Assembly (NCBI GenBank): GCA_029565395.1
Contig: JAKQOG010000178.1
Span: 124,001 to 188,000, forward strand
Reading direction: 5' to 3'
Source of the DNA: Candidatus Hydrogenedentota bacterium
Lineage (GTDB): Bacteria; Hydrogenedentota; Hydrogenedentia; Hydrogenedentales; CAILVY01
DNA: 64,000 bases
Program-made: the position numbers and the translations under genes
The notes under the pieces: generated by a model
What the model saw: the letters and a program-made list of their open reading frames with translations, nothing else
Told to the model about the DNA's origin: nothing
Database searches by the model: none
In this document: positions 36,511 to 44,006 of the stretch, one piece after another
Position numbering within the stretch: position 1 is the first letter of the stretch
Layout: each line of letters begins with the position of its first letter

Positions 36511-36546
36511 TGCGGGTGAAAAAAGCATTGCGGGTGAAAAAAGCAT
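36511..36546 (+). repeat. Perfect 18-bp tandem repeat in the leader of the sensor gene
   Basis: TGCGGGTGAAAAAAGCAT occurs twice back to back (36511-36528, 36529-36546) just before the ribosome site AGAGG and the ATG at 36565. It may be a slippage product or a binding site. Confidence 0.7.
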
Positions 36547-36564
36547 GATGAAGAGGCGTCTGGC

Positions 36565-37845
36565 ATGACAGTCCCGTATTTGGTCAATGTTGCATTGGCC
36601 GTAAGCGCCACACTTGCCATGTATCTTGCATGGTATAGCTGGCGGAAAAGCACGATTCCCGGCAGATTATACTTCTCGTGGCTGATGCTCGCCGTGGCGG
36701 AATATTCATTGGCCGTATCCATGGAATTATTGAGTTCGAGCATTCCCGCCAAAGTGTTTTGGTCCAAGATCGAGTTTGCGGGCGCGGCTAGTGTTCCGAC
36801 CCTGTGGCTGCTTGTGGCGCTTAGTTTCGGGCAGCACAATCGCTTTCTCACCCTGCGTTGGGTCCTGTTTGTTTGGATTTTTCCCGCCATCTCATTTATC
36901 TTGGCGCTCACCAACGAATGGCACCGGCTGATATGGACGGATGTTCGGATTGTAACTGCCCCGTTGGGACAAGTGGCCGTATATGAACATGGCCCGGCGT
37001 TTTGGCTTTCCATGGCCTGTTGCCAACTGGCGGTAGTGTTGGGTTTTGTGACCCTTATAGGCGCAGCGTTCAGGAGTCCACGCCATCAGAGAATGCAGCT
37101 ATTCATTCTGGGGGTGGCCGCACTGGCGCCATGGTGCGCAAATATGATTTCCCTGGCTGGATTACACCCGCTGCGGGGGCTGGAGCATGCGCAATTTGCC
37201 TTTGTGTTGACAGGTGTCCTGCTGGCGTGGAGCATTTTGAGGTACGGCATGCTCCAAATCATGCCTTTGGCATACGACGTGGTGTTTCGCAGCATGAGCG
37301 AAGGCGTGATTATGGCGGATGCCCATGGCCAGATTGTGGAAATCAACCCCGCCGTGGAACAAATCCTGGGACTGCGCCGTGACGTGATAGGGAAACCGGT
37401 GAACACCGTCCTTTCAAAATGGCTTGGCCTGTTGCAGCTCAAGACAGGAACCATTGAACTGGAACCGTGCCCCTCCGGCTCATCCCCAGAGGCTCAGTGG
37501 CTGGAGGCAACATCAAGCGCCTTGACAGATACCCACGGACAGATTATTGGGTCACTGTTGCTTATCCGGGACATCACCGAACGAAAACAGACCGAGCAGC
37601 GTCTCACCGAGTTGCGGAATGCACTGGCCGACCGTGTCCGGGAACTTGAAGAGGCCTCCGCCCACATTAAAACACTGCAGGGTATCGTGCCCATCTGTAT
37701 GTACTGCCATAAAATCCGCACCGATCAGGAGTCTTGGCAGCAATTGGAAATCTATATCCAGCAGCATTCCGATGCCCAGTTCAGCCATGGCCTGTGTCCG
37801 GAATGCGCAAAAAAGCACTTTCCGAAGAAAAATCCCGCGAATTGA
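36565..37845 (+). CDS. 7TM-PAS signalling protein with C-terminal Cys-pair domain, no kinase
   Basis: 426 residues. Seven transmembrane helices cover about residues 5-230, resembling the histidine-kinase N-terminal 7TM sensor region. A PAS domain follows (SMSEGVIMADAHGQIVEINP near 247; GSLLLIRDITERKQTEQRL near 330). After a coiled coil (345-375) comes a 50-residue domain, IVPICMYCHKIRTDQESWQQ through HGLCPECAKKHFP. This domain has two CxxC pairs and also ends other PAS/response-regulator proteins, so it is probably a zinc-binding sensor-output module. There is no HisKA/HATPase or GGDEF domain. Output must be through a partner. The leader has an 18-bp tandem repeat. Confidence 0.8.
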   Translation: MTVPYLVNVALAVSATLAMYLAWYSWRKSTIPGRLYFSWLMLAVAEYSLAVSMELLSSSIPAKVFWSKIEFAGAASVPTLWLLVALSFGQHNRFLTLRWVLFVWIFPAISFILALTNEWHRLIWTDVRIVTAPLGQVAVYEHGPAFWLSMACCQLAVVLGFVTLIGAAFRSPRHQRMQLFILGVAALAPWCANMISLAGLHPLRGLEHAQFAFVLTGVLLAWSILRYGMLQIMPLAYDVVFRSMSEGVIMADAHGQIVEINPAVEQILGLRRDVIGKPVNTVLSKWLGLLQLKTGTIELEPCPSGSSPEAQWLEATSSALTDTHGQIIGSLLLIRDITERKQTEQRLTELRNALADRVRELEEASAHIKTLQGIVPICMYCHKIRTDQESWQQLEIYIQQHSDAQFSHGLCPECAKKHFPKKNPAN

Positions 37846-37920
37846 TAAAACATCTCCGGGAAACCAGCGTCTCAAAGTAACGGAAAAGCAGGCAAATGGT
37901 GGCGAATTGCGTTGCGCCAA

Positions 37921-38079
37921 ATGTCTCGCCAGTTTCTGGCAAAACATGTGTGTTTATCCTGTGAGAAATCCAGGGGAAGAGTATTCTGGATTGAACGCGG
38001 CGATTACCTCCCATCTTTGGCCTTCCTCAAACGGATGGCCGAAAGCTTGAGAAAGAAGCTGACCTCTGCATTTCAATAA
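37921..38079 (+). pseudogene. Decayed XRE regulator, paralogue of the gene at 28847
   Basis: An open frame from ATG 37921 ends WIERGDYLPSLAFLKRMAES then LRKKLTSAFQ. This parallels RFERGDYNSSLALLKRVTEG and LGKKLTFAFQ of the intact protein. The preceding LAKHV corresponds to LAKRI, but the helix-turn-helix between is scrambled and the N-terminal half is missing. Remnant of a duplicated or related antitoxin-like gene. The rest of 37846-38266 shows no other gene. Confidence 0.65.
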
Positions 38080-38266
38080 CACTGCCGTGGGGGGGGTGAG
38101 GATTATGTGCGGGTACTGGGTAATCTTAAACTGCCTCGCCGATTATTGGCGCCACATAGGCTTCTCCGAGGTACGAGGAAGACCCTTCCCCTTTGAACAT
38201 CATGTGTTATCATATATGCATTGAGACAGTATCAGACGCAATAGGAATCAGGAGAGGAGACTGGGT

Positions 38267-38926
38267 ATGGAGAGTCTGAGAAGACTTCTTGGCATGCCAC
38301 TATCCCGTTCCATGTTAGAAAAAATAGTGTCGGACCACAAGAAATGGATCAAGGGTGAAGGTGGTGAAAAAGCTGAACTCAGCCACAAAAACTTAAAAGG
38401 AGTTGATCTCAGCCACAAAAATCTCACCAAGGCAAACCTGAGCAGATCGACCCTGCGTGAGGCGAACCTGAGCGGGGCATGTTTGAGAAAGGCAAACCTG
38501 TACAAATCAGATCTGAGCGGCGCGGACCTGCGCGATACGATCCTGCGCAAGGCGGATATGCTCGAGGCGAACCTGACCGGAGCCGACGTGAGCGGAGCAA
38601 ACCTGACCGAAGTAATTCTGCGCAAGGGAAACCTGACTGGGGCTGACCTGAGAGGGGCCGACCTGAGAGGAGTGAACCTGCGCGAGGCGATACTATGCAA
38701 AGCGAACCTGAGAGGGGCGAATCTATACAAAGCAGACCTGAGCGGAGCAGATCTGCGCGAGGCGATCCTGTGCAAGGCGATCCTGATTGAAGCGAATCTA
38801 ACCGAAACAAATCTGAGCGGTGTGAATTTGACCGAGGCAATCCTGCGCGAGGCAGACTTGAGGGGGGCAGACCTGCGCACAGCGATCCTGAGCAGTACAG
38901 ACCTTAGCGAGGCAAAGAGGCTGTAA
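38267..38926 (+). CDS. Pentapeptide-repeat protein
   Basis: 219 residues. After about 35 residues of charged helix (SLRRLLGMPLSRSMLEKIVS), nearly the whole protein is built of A(N/D)LxG/A(N/D)LR-type pentapeptides, e.g. ADLRGADLRGVNLREA, which fold into a quadrilateral beta-helix. Some units are non-canonical (AILRKAD, AILCKA). The family includes DNA-gyrase-protecting mimics and many proteins of unknown role; nothing here selects one. AGGAGAGGAG precedes the ATG. The repeats are coding, not a CRISPR. Confidence 0.9.
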   Translation: MESLRRLLGMPLSRSMLEKIVSDHKKWIKGEGGEKAELSHKNLKGVDLSHKNLTKANLSRSTLREANLSGACLRKANLYKSDLSGADLRDTILRKADMLEANLTGADVSGANLTEVILRKGNLTGADLRGADLRGVNLREAILCKANLRGANLYKADLSGADLREAILCKAILIEANLTETNLSGVNLTEAILREADLRGADLRTAILSSTDLSEAKRL

Positions 38927-38943
38927 CAGGGCATCTAATTCAC

Positions 38944-39120
38944 ATGAGCGTTGACCCATCCCTTACCGGTGAGCGTGATGGAGAAACTTCCGGGCAACGT
39001 GCTAACGCAGAGCACATGCCGAGCGGCGGAAAAGGCGCAGAGGAAGAATATAGGACAAGAAAGAAGCTAGCCGTCATTTGGTTTCAGGGTTGCACCTTGC
39101 ACTGTCCCGGCTGTTTCAAT
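38944..39120 (+). pseudogene. Radical-SAM activase fragment
   Basis: The frame from ATG 38944 reaches LAVIWFQGCTLHCPGCFNP, the cluster-binding CxxxCxxC motif of NrdG/PflA-like radical-SAM activases. After FNP the similarity ends at about 39120, and the frame enters DNA that belongs to an opposite-strand GIY-YIG remnant. The upstream 45 residues are not like the family start. It cannot encode a functional activase. Confidence 0.55.
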
Positions 39121-39268
39121 CCGCCAGGGTTTGAATTTAGAGGTGTGTTCGCAGTTGCATTTGTTGTGGGTTTTTCAACCGGGTCGCAAGATCATCGGTT
39201 ATGCCTGTATAATGACAAGAAGGATTCTCTTCACTGACGAGGATGTAGACATAGTGGAAATTGCTCAT
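39121..39268 (-). pseudogene. GIY-YIG nuclease, frameshifted and truncated
   Basis: From ATG 39268 the minus strand reads MSNFHYVYILVSEE, then HYTGITDDLATRLK, the GIY-YIG core with its Tyr and Arg. A run of five A (plus-strand T at 39171-39175) then shifts the frame to a stop. Dropping one A restores THNKCNCEHTSKFKPWRI, the expected continuation (N/H-x-G-x-x-HTxKxxPW). Homology stops at about 39121, at the junction with the radical-SAM fragment. So the gene is doubly broken. Confidence 0.65.
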
Positions 39269-39392
39269 AAGCACCCCTTTCTTCAAATAGCTTTTTAGAA
39301 CCTTCCTTTTCTCCGCACCTTTAATACATATTGCCCGGCTTTGTCCGGCTACGTTCCGCGTGGCGCGGAACTCCGCCGGGACTACGCCGTGG

Positions 39393-39470
39393 CAGTCTTC
39401 GTTCTCCGCTACGGCTAAGCGGACTGGCTCGCCAAGGCGTAGTTCGGAGCGTAGCGGAGAACGAAGACTG
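39393..39470. repeat. Perfect 21-bp inverted repeat abutting the tRNA 3' end
   Basis: CAGTCTTCGTTCTCCGCTACG at 39393-39413 is exactly reverse-complementary to 39450-39470, with a 36-base loop. The right arm overlaps the CCA end of the tRNA at 39469. A smaller palindrome TTCCGCG-TGG-CGCGGAA sits at 39354-39370. This looks like a structured mobile-type repeat, not a terminator, since no T-run follows on either strand. Confidence 0.8.
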
Positions 39471-39545
39471 GTGGGCCCTGCAGGACTCGAACCTGCGACC
39501 AAGTGATTATGAGTCACCTGCTCTAACCAACTGAGCTAAGGGCCC
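39469..39545 (-). tRNA. tRNA-Ile2 (anticodon CAU, presumed lysidine-modified)
   Basis: Cloverleaf on the minus strand: acceptor GGGCCCT/AGGGCCC, D-arm GCTC/GAGC, anticodon stem GGTGA/TCACT with loop CTCATAA (CAT), T-loop TTCGAGT, discriminator A and encoded CCA. CAT could be Met or Ile2. The body (TTAGCTCAGTTGGTTAGAGC, GACTCATAATC, TTGGTCGC) matches tRNA-Ile2 better than elongator Met, and it is not an initiator type. Ile2 needs TilS to read AUA. Confidence 0.85.
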
Positions 39546-39609
39546 ACGGGGGGCGAAGATTCACTTCGTTGATTGTAGTGGTATTTTGATGCTGTCGTCA
39601 AACTGATGG

Positions 39610-41373
39610 TCAGATTTGCAGTAGGCTCCAGTCGACGAAGGATTTCAGTTCTCGCGCGCGTGTGGGGTGGCGCATCTTGCGCAATGCCTTCGCTTCTATC
39701 TGGCGGACGCGTTCGCGGGTGACGTTGAACACGCTGCCGACTTCTTCGAGGGTGCGTGGATATCCGTCGCCCAATCCAAACCGCAGCCGCAATACTTTTT
39801 CCTCGCGTTCCGTGAGGGTGCCGAGTACTTCGTCTAGTTTTTCCTGAAAAACGCTGAAGGCCGTGGCGTTGGCCGGGCTTTCGGCGCCTTTGTCTTCGAT
39901 GAAGTCGCCGAAGCTGGAGTCTCCGTCGTCGCCGACGGGGGTTTCGAGGCTGATGGCTTCCTGCGCGATCTTTAGAATCGACCGCACCTTGTCGGAGGAC
40001 ATTTCCATGGCTTCCGCGATTTCTTCGGGGCTGGGTTCGCGGCCATATTCCTGGACGAGGCGGCGGCTGGTGCGGACGAGTTTGTTGATGGATTCGATCA
40101 TGTGCACGGGGATGCGGATGGTGCGGGCCTGGTCCGCAATGGAGCGGGTAATGGCCTGGCGAATCCACCATGTCGCGTAGGTGCTGAATTTATAGCCGCG
40201 CTGGTATTCGAATTTGTCCACGGCTTTCATGAGGCCGATATTGCCTTCCTGGATCAAATCGAGGAAGGACATGCCGCGGTTGGTGTATTTCTTGCCGATG
40301 CTGACGACGAGCCGGAGGTTGGCTTCGACAAGTTCCATCTTGGCGGCGTAGATCTTTTCTTCTTTCGCCTTGATCACGTCGATCAGGGCGCTGATTTGAT
40401 CCGTATCGAGCTTGGCATCGGATTCGATCTGGTCGATGCGGCGGTGGGCCATGGTGAGGCGCCGCTCCGCGTCGAGGATGACGTCTTTTTCCACGCCGAG
40501 TTTTTTGGCCACGGCGGGGCTGCGGCGGATTTGCACGGCCATCTTGTGGATTTTGTCGGTGGGAAATCCAACTTCGCGTTCAACGCGGTCAATTTCATCG
40601 CGCGCGGAAGAAATGCGCCGTTTAAGGCCCTTAATCTTTCGCCCGATTTTCATGATTTCCTTGGATTTCAGGGCGAATTGGCGGATAATTTCCACCTGAT
40701 GCTTGCGGAATGTGTTGATCCGCTTGGCGATATTGTCACGGCTTTTCCGGGAAAGCCCGGAGCGGCGCAGGCGTTTTTCCTGGGCTTCGATGTGGGTTTC
40801 CATCGATCCGATCTTGCCCATCATTTCGGGAAGCTCTTTCACAAACTTGTGCTGTTCCCGCGGCTCCTCGATATCGCTGATCTGGATAAAGCTAAGGCGT
40901 CCCGCCAGAATGCGGGCGGCGATCATCTGGGCTTCCTTGATGGTATACGGGGTGTTGAGCAGCACCTCGGACAGTTCCTGTTCCGCCGCTTCGATGCGCT
41001 TGGCGATGGCGATCTCCTGGTCTTTGGTGAGCAGCGGCACGCGGCCCATCTCCCGAAGGTACATGCGGACGGGGTCGTCGGCGCGCTCAAGACGGTGGGC
41101 GGCATCCTTGCGCAATTCGGCTTTCTTCGCCTGGACCGCCTTACGTTTTTCGTCCTCTTTCTTCTCGGCGTCGATTTTGAATTCATCGATAATCTGGACG
41201 TCTGTGTCGCTCAGGGCAACCATTACCTCGTCGATTTCCTCGGCGGTGGCGTCCACGGGAAGAATTTTTTCCAGTTCATCATAGGTGACCGCGCCTTTTT
41301 CCTTGGCTTTCGCAATCACTTCCTTTGCGCGATCCGTTTCGATGAGCCGTCTGCTTTTCTCTGCAACTGCCAT
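39610..41373 (-). CDS. rpoD: Primary RNA polymerase sigma factor RpoD
   Basis: 587 residues. Region 1.1 lies at the N-terminus ([19 protein letters not shown]), region 1.2 is [18 protein letters not shown], and a non-conserved charged insert spans about 175-330. Regions 2.1-2.4 contain [17 protein letters not shown] and [20 protein letters not shown], and region 3 begins [14 protein letters not shown]. The region 4 helix-turn-helix is [20 protein letters not shown]. It directs transcription from TTGACA/TATAAT promoters, several of which are visible here. GGAGG precedes the ATG, 27 bases after dnaG, forming a dnaG-rpoD unit like the macromolecular-synthesis operon. Confidence 0.97.
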   Translation of the reverse strand: MAVAEKSRRLIETDRAKEVIAKAKEKGAVTYDELEKILPVDATAEEIDEVMVALSDTDVQIIDEFKIDAEKKEDEKRKAVQAKKAELRKDAAHRLERADDPVRMYLREMGRVPLLTKDQEIAIAKRIEAAEQELSEVLLNTPYTIKEAQMIAARILAGRLSFIQISDIEEPREQHKFVKELPEMMGKIGSMETHIEAQEKRLRRSGLSRKSRDNIAKRINTFRKHQVEIIRQFALKSKEIMKIGRKIKGLKRRISSARDEIDRVEREVGFPTDKIHKMAVQIRRSPAVAKKLGVEKDVILDAERRLTMAHRRIDQIESDAKLDTDQISALIDVIKAKEEKIYAAKMELVEANLRLVVSIGKKYTNRGMSFLDLIQEGNIGLMKAVDKFEYQRGYKFSTYATWWIRQAITRSIADQARTIRIPVHMIESINKLVRTSRRLVQEYGREPSPEEIAEAMEMSSDKVRSILKIAQEAISLETPVGDDGDSSFGDFIEDKGAESPANATAFSVFQEKLDEVLGTLTEREEKVLRLRFGLGDGYPRTLEEVGSVFNVTRERVRQIEAKALRKMRHPTRARELKSFVDWSLLQI

Positions 41374-41400
41374 GGTAATCCTCCACGGATGGTGTACTGA

Positions 41401-43176
41401 CTACGCGGGACGCGAATGAACCGTGTCCCACCGTTTACTCTGTTTATCCAAAGCCGCTTTCTGGGCGACCAGTTCCATCATGCGGTCCTGATCCTTGGCC
41501 CGCTCCGCATCGCGGATTTTGTTCATCAAGTCTTCCGCGCGCGACCGCAGGCTGTCCTTTTGAATCCGGCTAATTTGTTTTAAGGCCAATGTTTCCGGAT
41601 CTTTCACACTTTCCAGGTCCATGGTGGCCGCTGCCGCGAACAACTGCCGCGCGGCCTCGTCTTCTACATCCTGGAGCAGTGTTTCGGGGCCGCTTTGAAA
41701 CAGCGCCCGGAGTATCTGGGCCAGGGGGGTCTCGCCGAAGGGCGTGTCTTCCAGTTCTTCTCTGGCCTTGCTTAATAAGGGTCCATTAGTAAGTAACACC
41801 GCGACAAACACACAATCATCCCGGCTGAATGGGCGCGGCTTGATGGATTCCACTTCGGCGGTGGCTGGCCGCCGCGCGCTTTTACGGCGGAATGCATTAA
41901 ATTCGCTCCGGCACGCCCATTCCGTTAATCCCAATTCCTGGGCAATCCGTTTCACATACTGATCGATGCGGAGTTCATCGTCCAGACCCCGCAGGATCTC
42001 GAACAATTCGCGGGCTACATCGCTTCGGCCTTCAATGGTGGCCGTCCGCGCGCCGCTCATCCGTGCGTAAAACGTGACAAAGTCCTGGGCCTGTGCCAAC
42101 AGATCGCGAAACGCTTCCGCGCTCTGCGCTTTGATATAGTCGTCTGGATCCTGATTGTCGGGCAAGGCCATCGCACGCACGGTGAGCCCGGCCGCGCTCA
42201 AGATGCCCGTGGCCTTCACCGCCGCCTGAATACCCGCCGCATCACCGTCATACACGATGACCACTTCCGGCACATACCGGCGGATCAGCGCGGCCTGTTC
42301 GGGAGTAAGTGCGGTGCCGCAGGTGGCCACCACGTTTTCAATGCCCGCGTCAAAACAGCGCAGCAGGTCAAAATAACCTTCCACCAGAATGGCGAATTTC
42401 TCACGCCGCATCGCATCCCGGGCCCTATACAAACCATACAGTGTCCGGCCCTTTTTATACACCGGAGTTTCCGGAGAATTAATATATTTCGCCGGACTGT
42501 CGCCCATGTCGCGCCCGCCGAAAGCCACCACATTGCCTGAAACATCCTCGATTGGAAACATCAGGCGGTTGCGAAAAAAATCGTAGAGCCGGCCGCCGTC
42601 GCCGCGCTTAAAGAGACCAGAGGCTTCCAGCACTCCGTCTTTAAAGCCCTGTTCCCGCGCCGCATCGAGCAAATTTGACCAGCCTTCCGGAATATAGCCG
42701 AGGTTAAACTTCTGGATTGTCTCATCTTTCAACTGCCGGGTCTTTAAATATTGGCGTCCGGCGCTTCCACGCATCGGATGCCTTAATAACTCACGATAAT
42801 GCCTACCGGCGAAGCGGTTGAACTCCAGAAGCTGGGTTCGGAGGTACTCTGTTTTGTCATCCCGCTCCGTAAGCGCCGGCAGCCGGATTCCCGCACGATC
42901 CGCCAGTTTTTTCAGGGCTTCCACGAAACTCAACCCTTCATGTTCCATCAGAAACCCCACGGCGTCACCCCCTTTTCCACACCCAAAACAATGGAATATC
43001 TGCCGTTGCCGGTTTACCATAAATGACGGCGTTTTTTCGTGATGGAACGGGCACAGCGCCTTCAGGCGTCCCGTACCCGAGGGTTTCAACTCAAGGGCGG
43101 CTCCCACTATATCCACGATGTCATTGGCAGCCAATACTTCCGCCACTATGTCGCGCGAATACTTATGTCCAGCCAT
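41401..43176 (-). CDS. dnaG: DNA primase DnaG
   Basis: 591 residues from ATG 43176 (MAGHKYSRDIVAEVL); no strong ribosome site is visible there. The CHC2 zinc finger LCPFHHEKTPSF..FHCFGCGKGG is near residues 40-66. The TOPRIM core follows with ILVEGYFDLLRC and VVIVYDGDAAG near 260-315, then DPDDYIK. The C-terminal 150 residues are the helical DnaB-binding region. It makes RNA primers for Okazaki fragments with the helicase encoded at 5917. The long leader (43177-43290) contains a terminator-like hairpin. Confidence 0.95.
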   Translation of the reverse strand: MAGHKYSRDIVAEVLAANDIVDIVGAALELKPSGTGRLKALCPFHHEKTPSFMVNRQRQIFHCFGCGKGGDAVGFLMEHEGLSFVEALKKLADRAGIRLPALTERDDKTEYLRTQLLEFNRFAGRHYRELLRHPMRGSAGRQYLKTRQLKDETIQKFNLGYIPEGWSNLLDAAREQGFKDGVLEASGLFKRGDGGRLYDFFRNRLMFPIEDVSGNVVAFGGRDMGDSPAKYINSPETPVYKKGRTLYGLYRARDAMRREKFAILVEGYFDLLRCFDAGIENVVATCGTALTPEQAALIRRYVPEVVIVYDGDAAGIQAAVKATGILSAAGLTVRAMALPDNQDPDDYIKAQSAEAFRDLLAQAQDFVTFYARMSGARTATIEGRSDVARELFEILRGLDDELRIDQYVKRIAQELGLTEWACRSEFNAFRRKSARRPATAEVESIKPRPFSRDDCVFVAVLLTNGPLLSKAREELEDTPFGETPLAQILRALFQSGPETLLQDVEDEAARQLFAAAATMDLESVKDPETLALKQISRIQKDSLRSRAEDLMNKIRDAERAKDQDRMMELVAQKAALDKQSKRWDTVHSRPA

Positions 43177-43227
43177 GCAGTTACCATAACTAGTTATTAT
43201 TGCTTGACTTATCAATTAACACAAAGC

Positions 43228-43256
43228 AAAAAAGCCCTGGTCAAGAGTCCCCAGGG
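43228..43256 (-). terminator. Intrinsic terminator in the dnaG leader
   Basis: Read on the minus strand, CCCTGG (43256-43251) pairs with CCAGGG (43240-43235) and is followed by C-TTTTTT (43233-43228). It lies between the end of the ABC locus and dnaG, and also downstream of the promoter at 43291-43319. It could end the ABC transcript, attenuate dnaG, or both. Confidence 0.6.
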
Positions 43257-43290
43257 ACAGAACACCCCTCGGACCTGTCAAGGTAAATGG

Positions 43291-43319
43291 AGTGTACCAT
43301 ATCCTTTCCCCATTGTCAA
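43291..43319 (-). promoter_or_regulatory. Strong sigma-70 promoter upstream of dnaG
   Basis: On the minus strand TTGACA (43319-43314), 17 bases, TACACT (43296-43291). Transcription would start near 43284, about 108 bases before the dnaG ATG and just upstream of the terminator hairpin. Confidence 0.6.
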
Positions 43320-43337
43320 TAGATTCGCAAAAAAAGA

Positions 43338-44006
43338 TCAGGGATTCCCGCGGGTGACTAGCCGCCCTTCACGAAGCTCGAAGGTGAGATCAGGATGGAT
43401 GCGATGCAGATGCTGGTGCGAAACCAATAGCACCGTCGCGCCTTCCGTTCGTGCATGTTCGAGGAGATCGAGCACGAGTCCTGCGCTTTCTTCATCCAGA
43501 TTGCCGGTGGGTTCATCAGCGAGGATGATTTCGGGATGATTCAGCATGGCGCGCGCCGTGGCCACGCGCTGCCGCTCTCCCACGGACAATTCGGCGGGGC
43601 GGTGGCCGGCGCGATGGGTCAGCCCCAATCTCACCACCAGTTCATATGCGCGCTCGATGGCTTCCGGATTCCGCCGCGCCAATGTGGGAAGGAGCACATT
43701 TTCCAGTGCGGTAAGATACGGTAACAAATGAAACATCTGAAAGACGACGGCGATACGATGCGCGCGTAATCCCGCGCGCCGCGCGGGCGGGAGTTGCTCG
43801 ATGTTTTGTTCCGCCACCAGCAGCCGGCCTGAGGTGGGGAGCATCAGTCCGGCCATCAAATGGATTAAGGTGCTTTTGCCGCTGCCCGACGGGCCATGCA
43901 CCAGCGCCAGCGTGCCCTTGTGAATATGCAGGGATATGTCATCGAGCGCCTTCACCACTTCGCCGCCCCGGACATAATGTTTACTGATGTTTTCGAGCCG
44001 GATCAT
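43338..44006 (-). CDS. ABC transporter ATP-binding protein (LolD/MacB type)
   Basis: 222 residues from ATG 44006, which overlaps the permease stop as ATGA. Walker A GPSGSGKST, Q-loop VVFQMFHLLPYL, signature LSVGERQRVA, Walker B IILADEPTGNLD and switch SHQHLH are all present, in the LolD/FtsE/MacB class. It powers the FtsX-type permease encoded just upstream. Such pairs do mechanotransmission or lipoprotein work rather than classical import. The long upstream frame extension is a shadow of the permease gene. Confidence 0.93.
   Translation of the reverse strand: MIRLENISKHYVRGGEVVKALDDISLHIHKGTLALVHGPSGSGKSTLIHLMAGLMLPTSGRLLVAEQNIEQLPPARRAGLRAHRIAVVFQMFHLLPYLTALENVLLPTLARRNPEAIERAYELVVRLGLTHRAGHRPAELSVGERQRVATARAMLNHPEIILADEPTGNLDEESAGLVLDLLEHARTEGATVLLVSHQHLHRIHPDLTFELREGRLVTRGNP

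Noticed and set aside
38400-38900. Regular short repeats that could suggest a CRISPR array
   Set aside because: Periodicity is 15 bases, in frame, and encodes A(N/D)LxG pentapeptides; there are no unique spacers.
38248-38934. Repetitive Arg/Ser/Leu-rich minus-strand frame
   Set aside because: Shadow of the pentapeptide-repeat gene.
39331-39534. Plus-strand frame across the palindrome and tRNA
   Set aside because: It is read through a structured repeat and the antisense of a tRNA gene.
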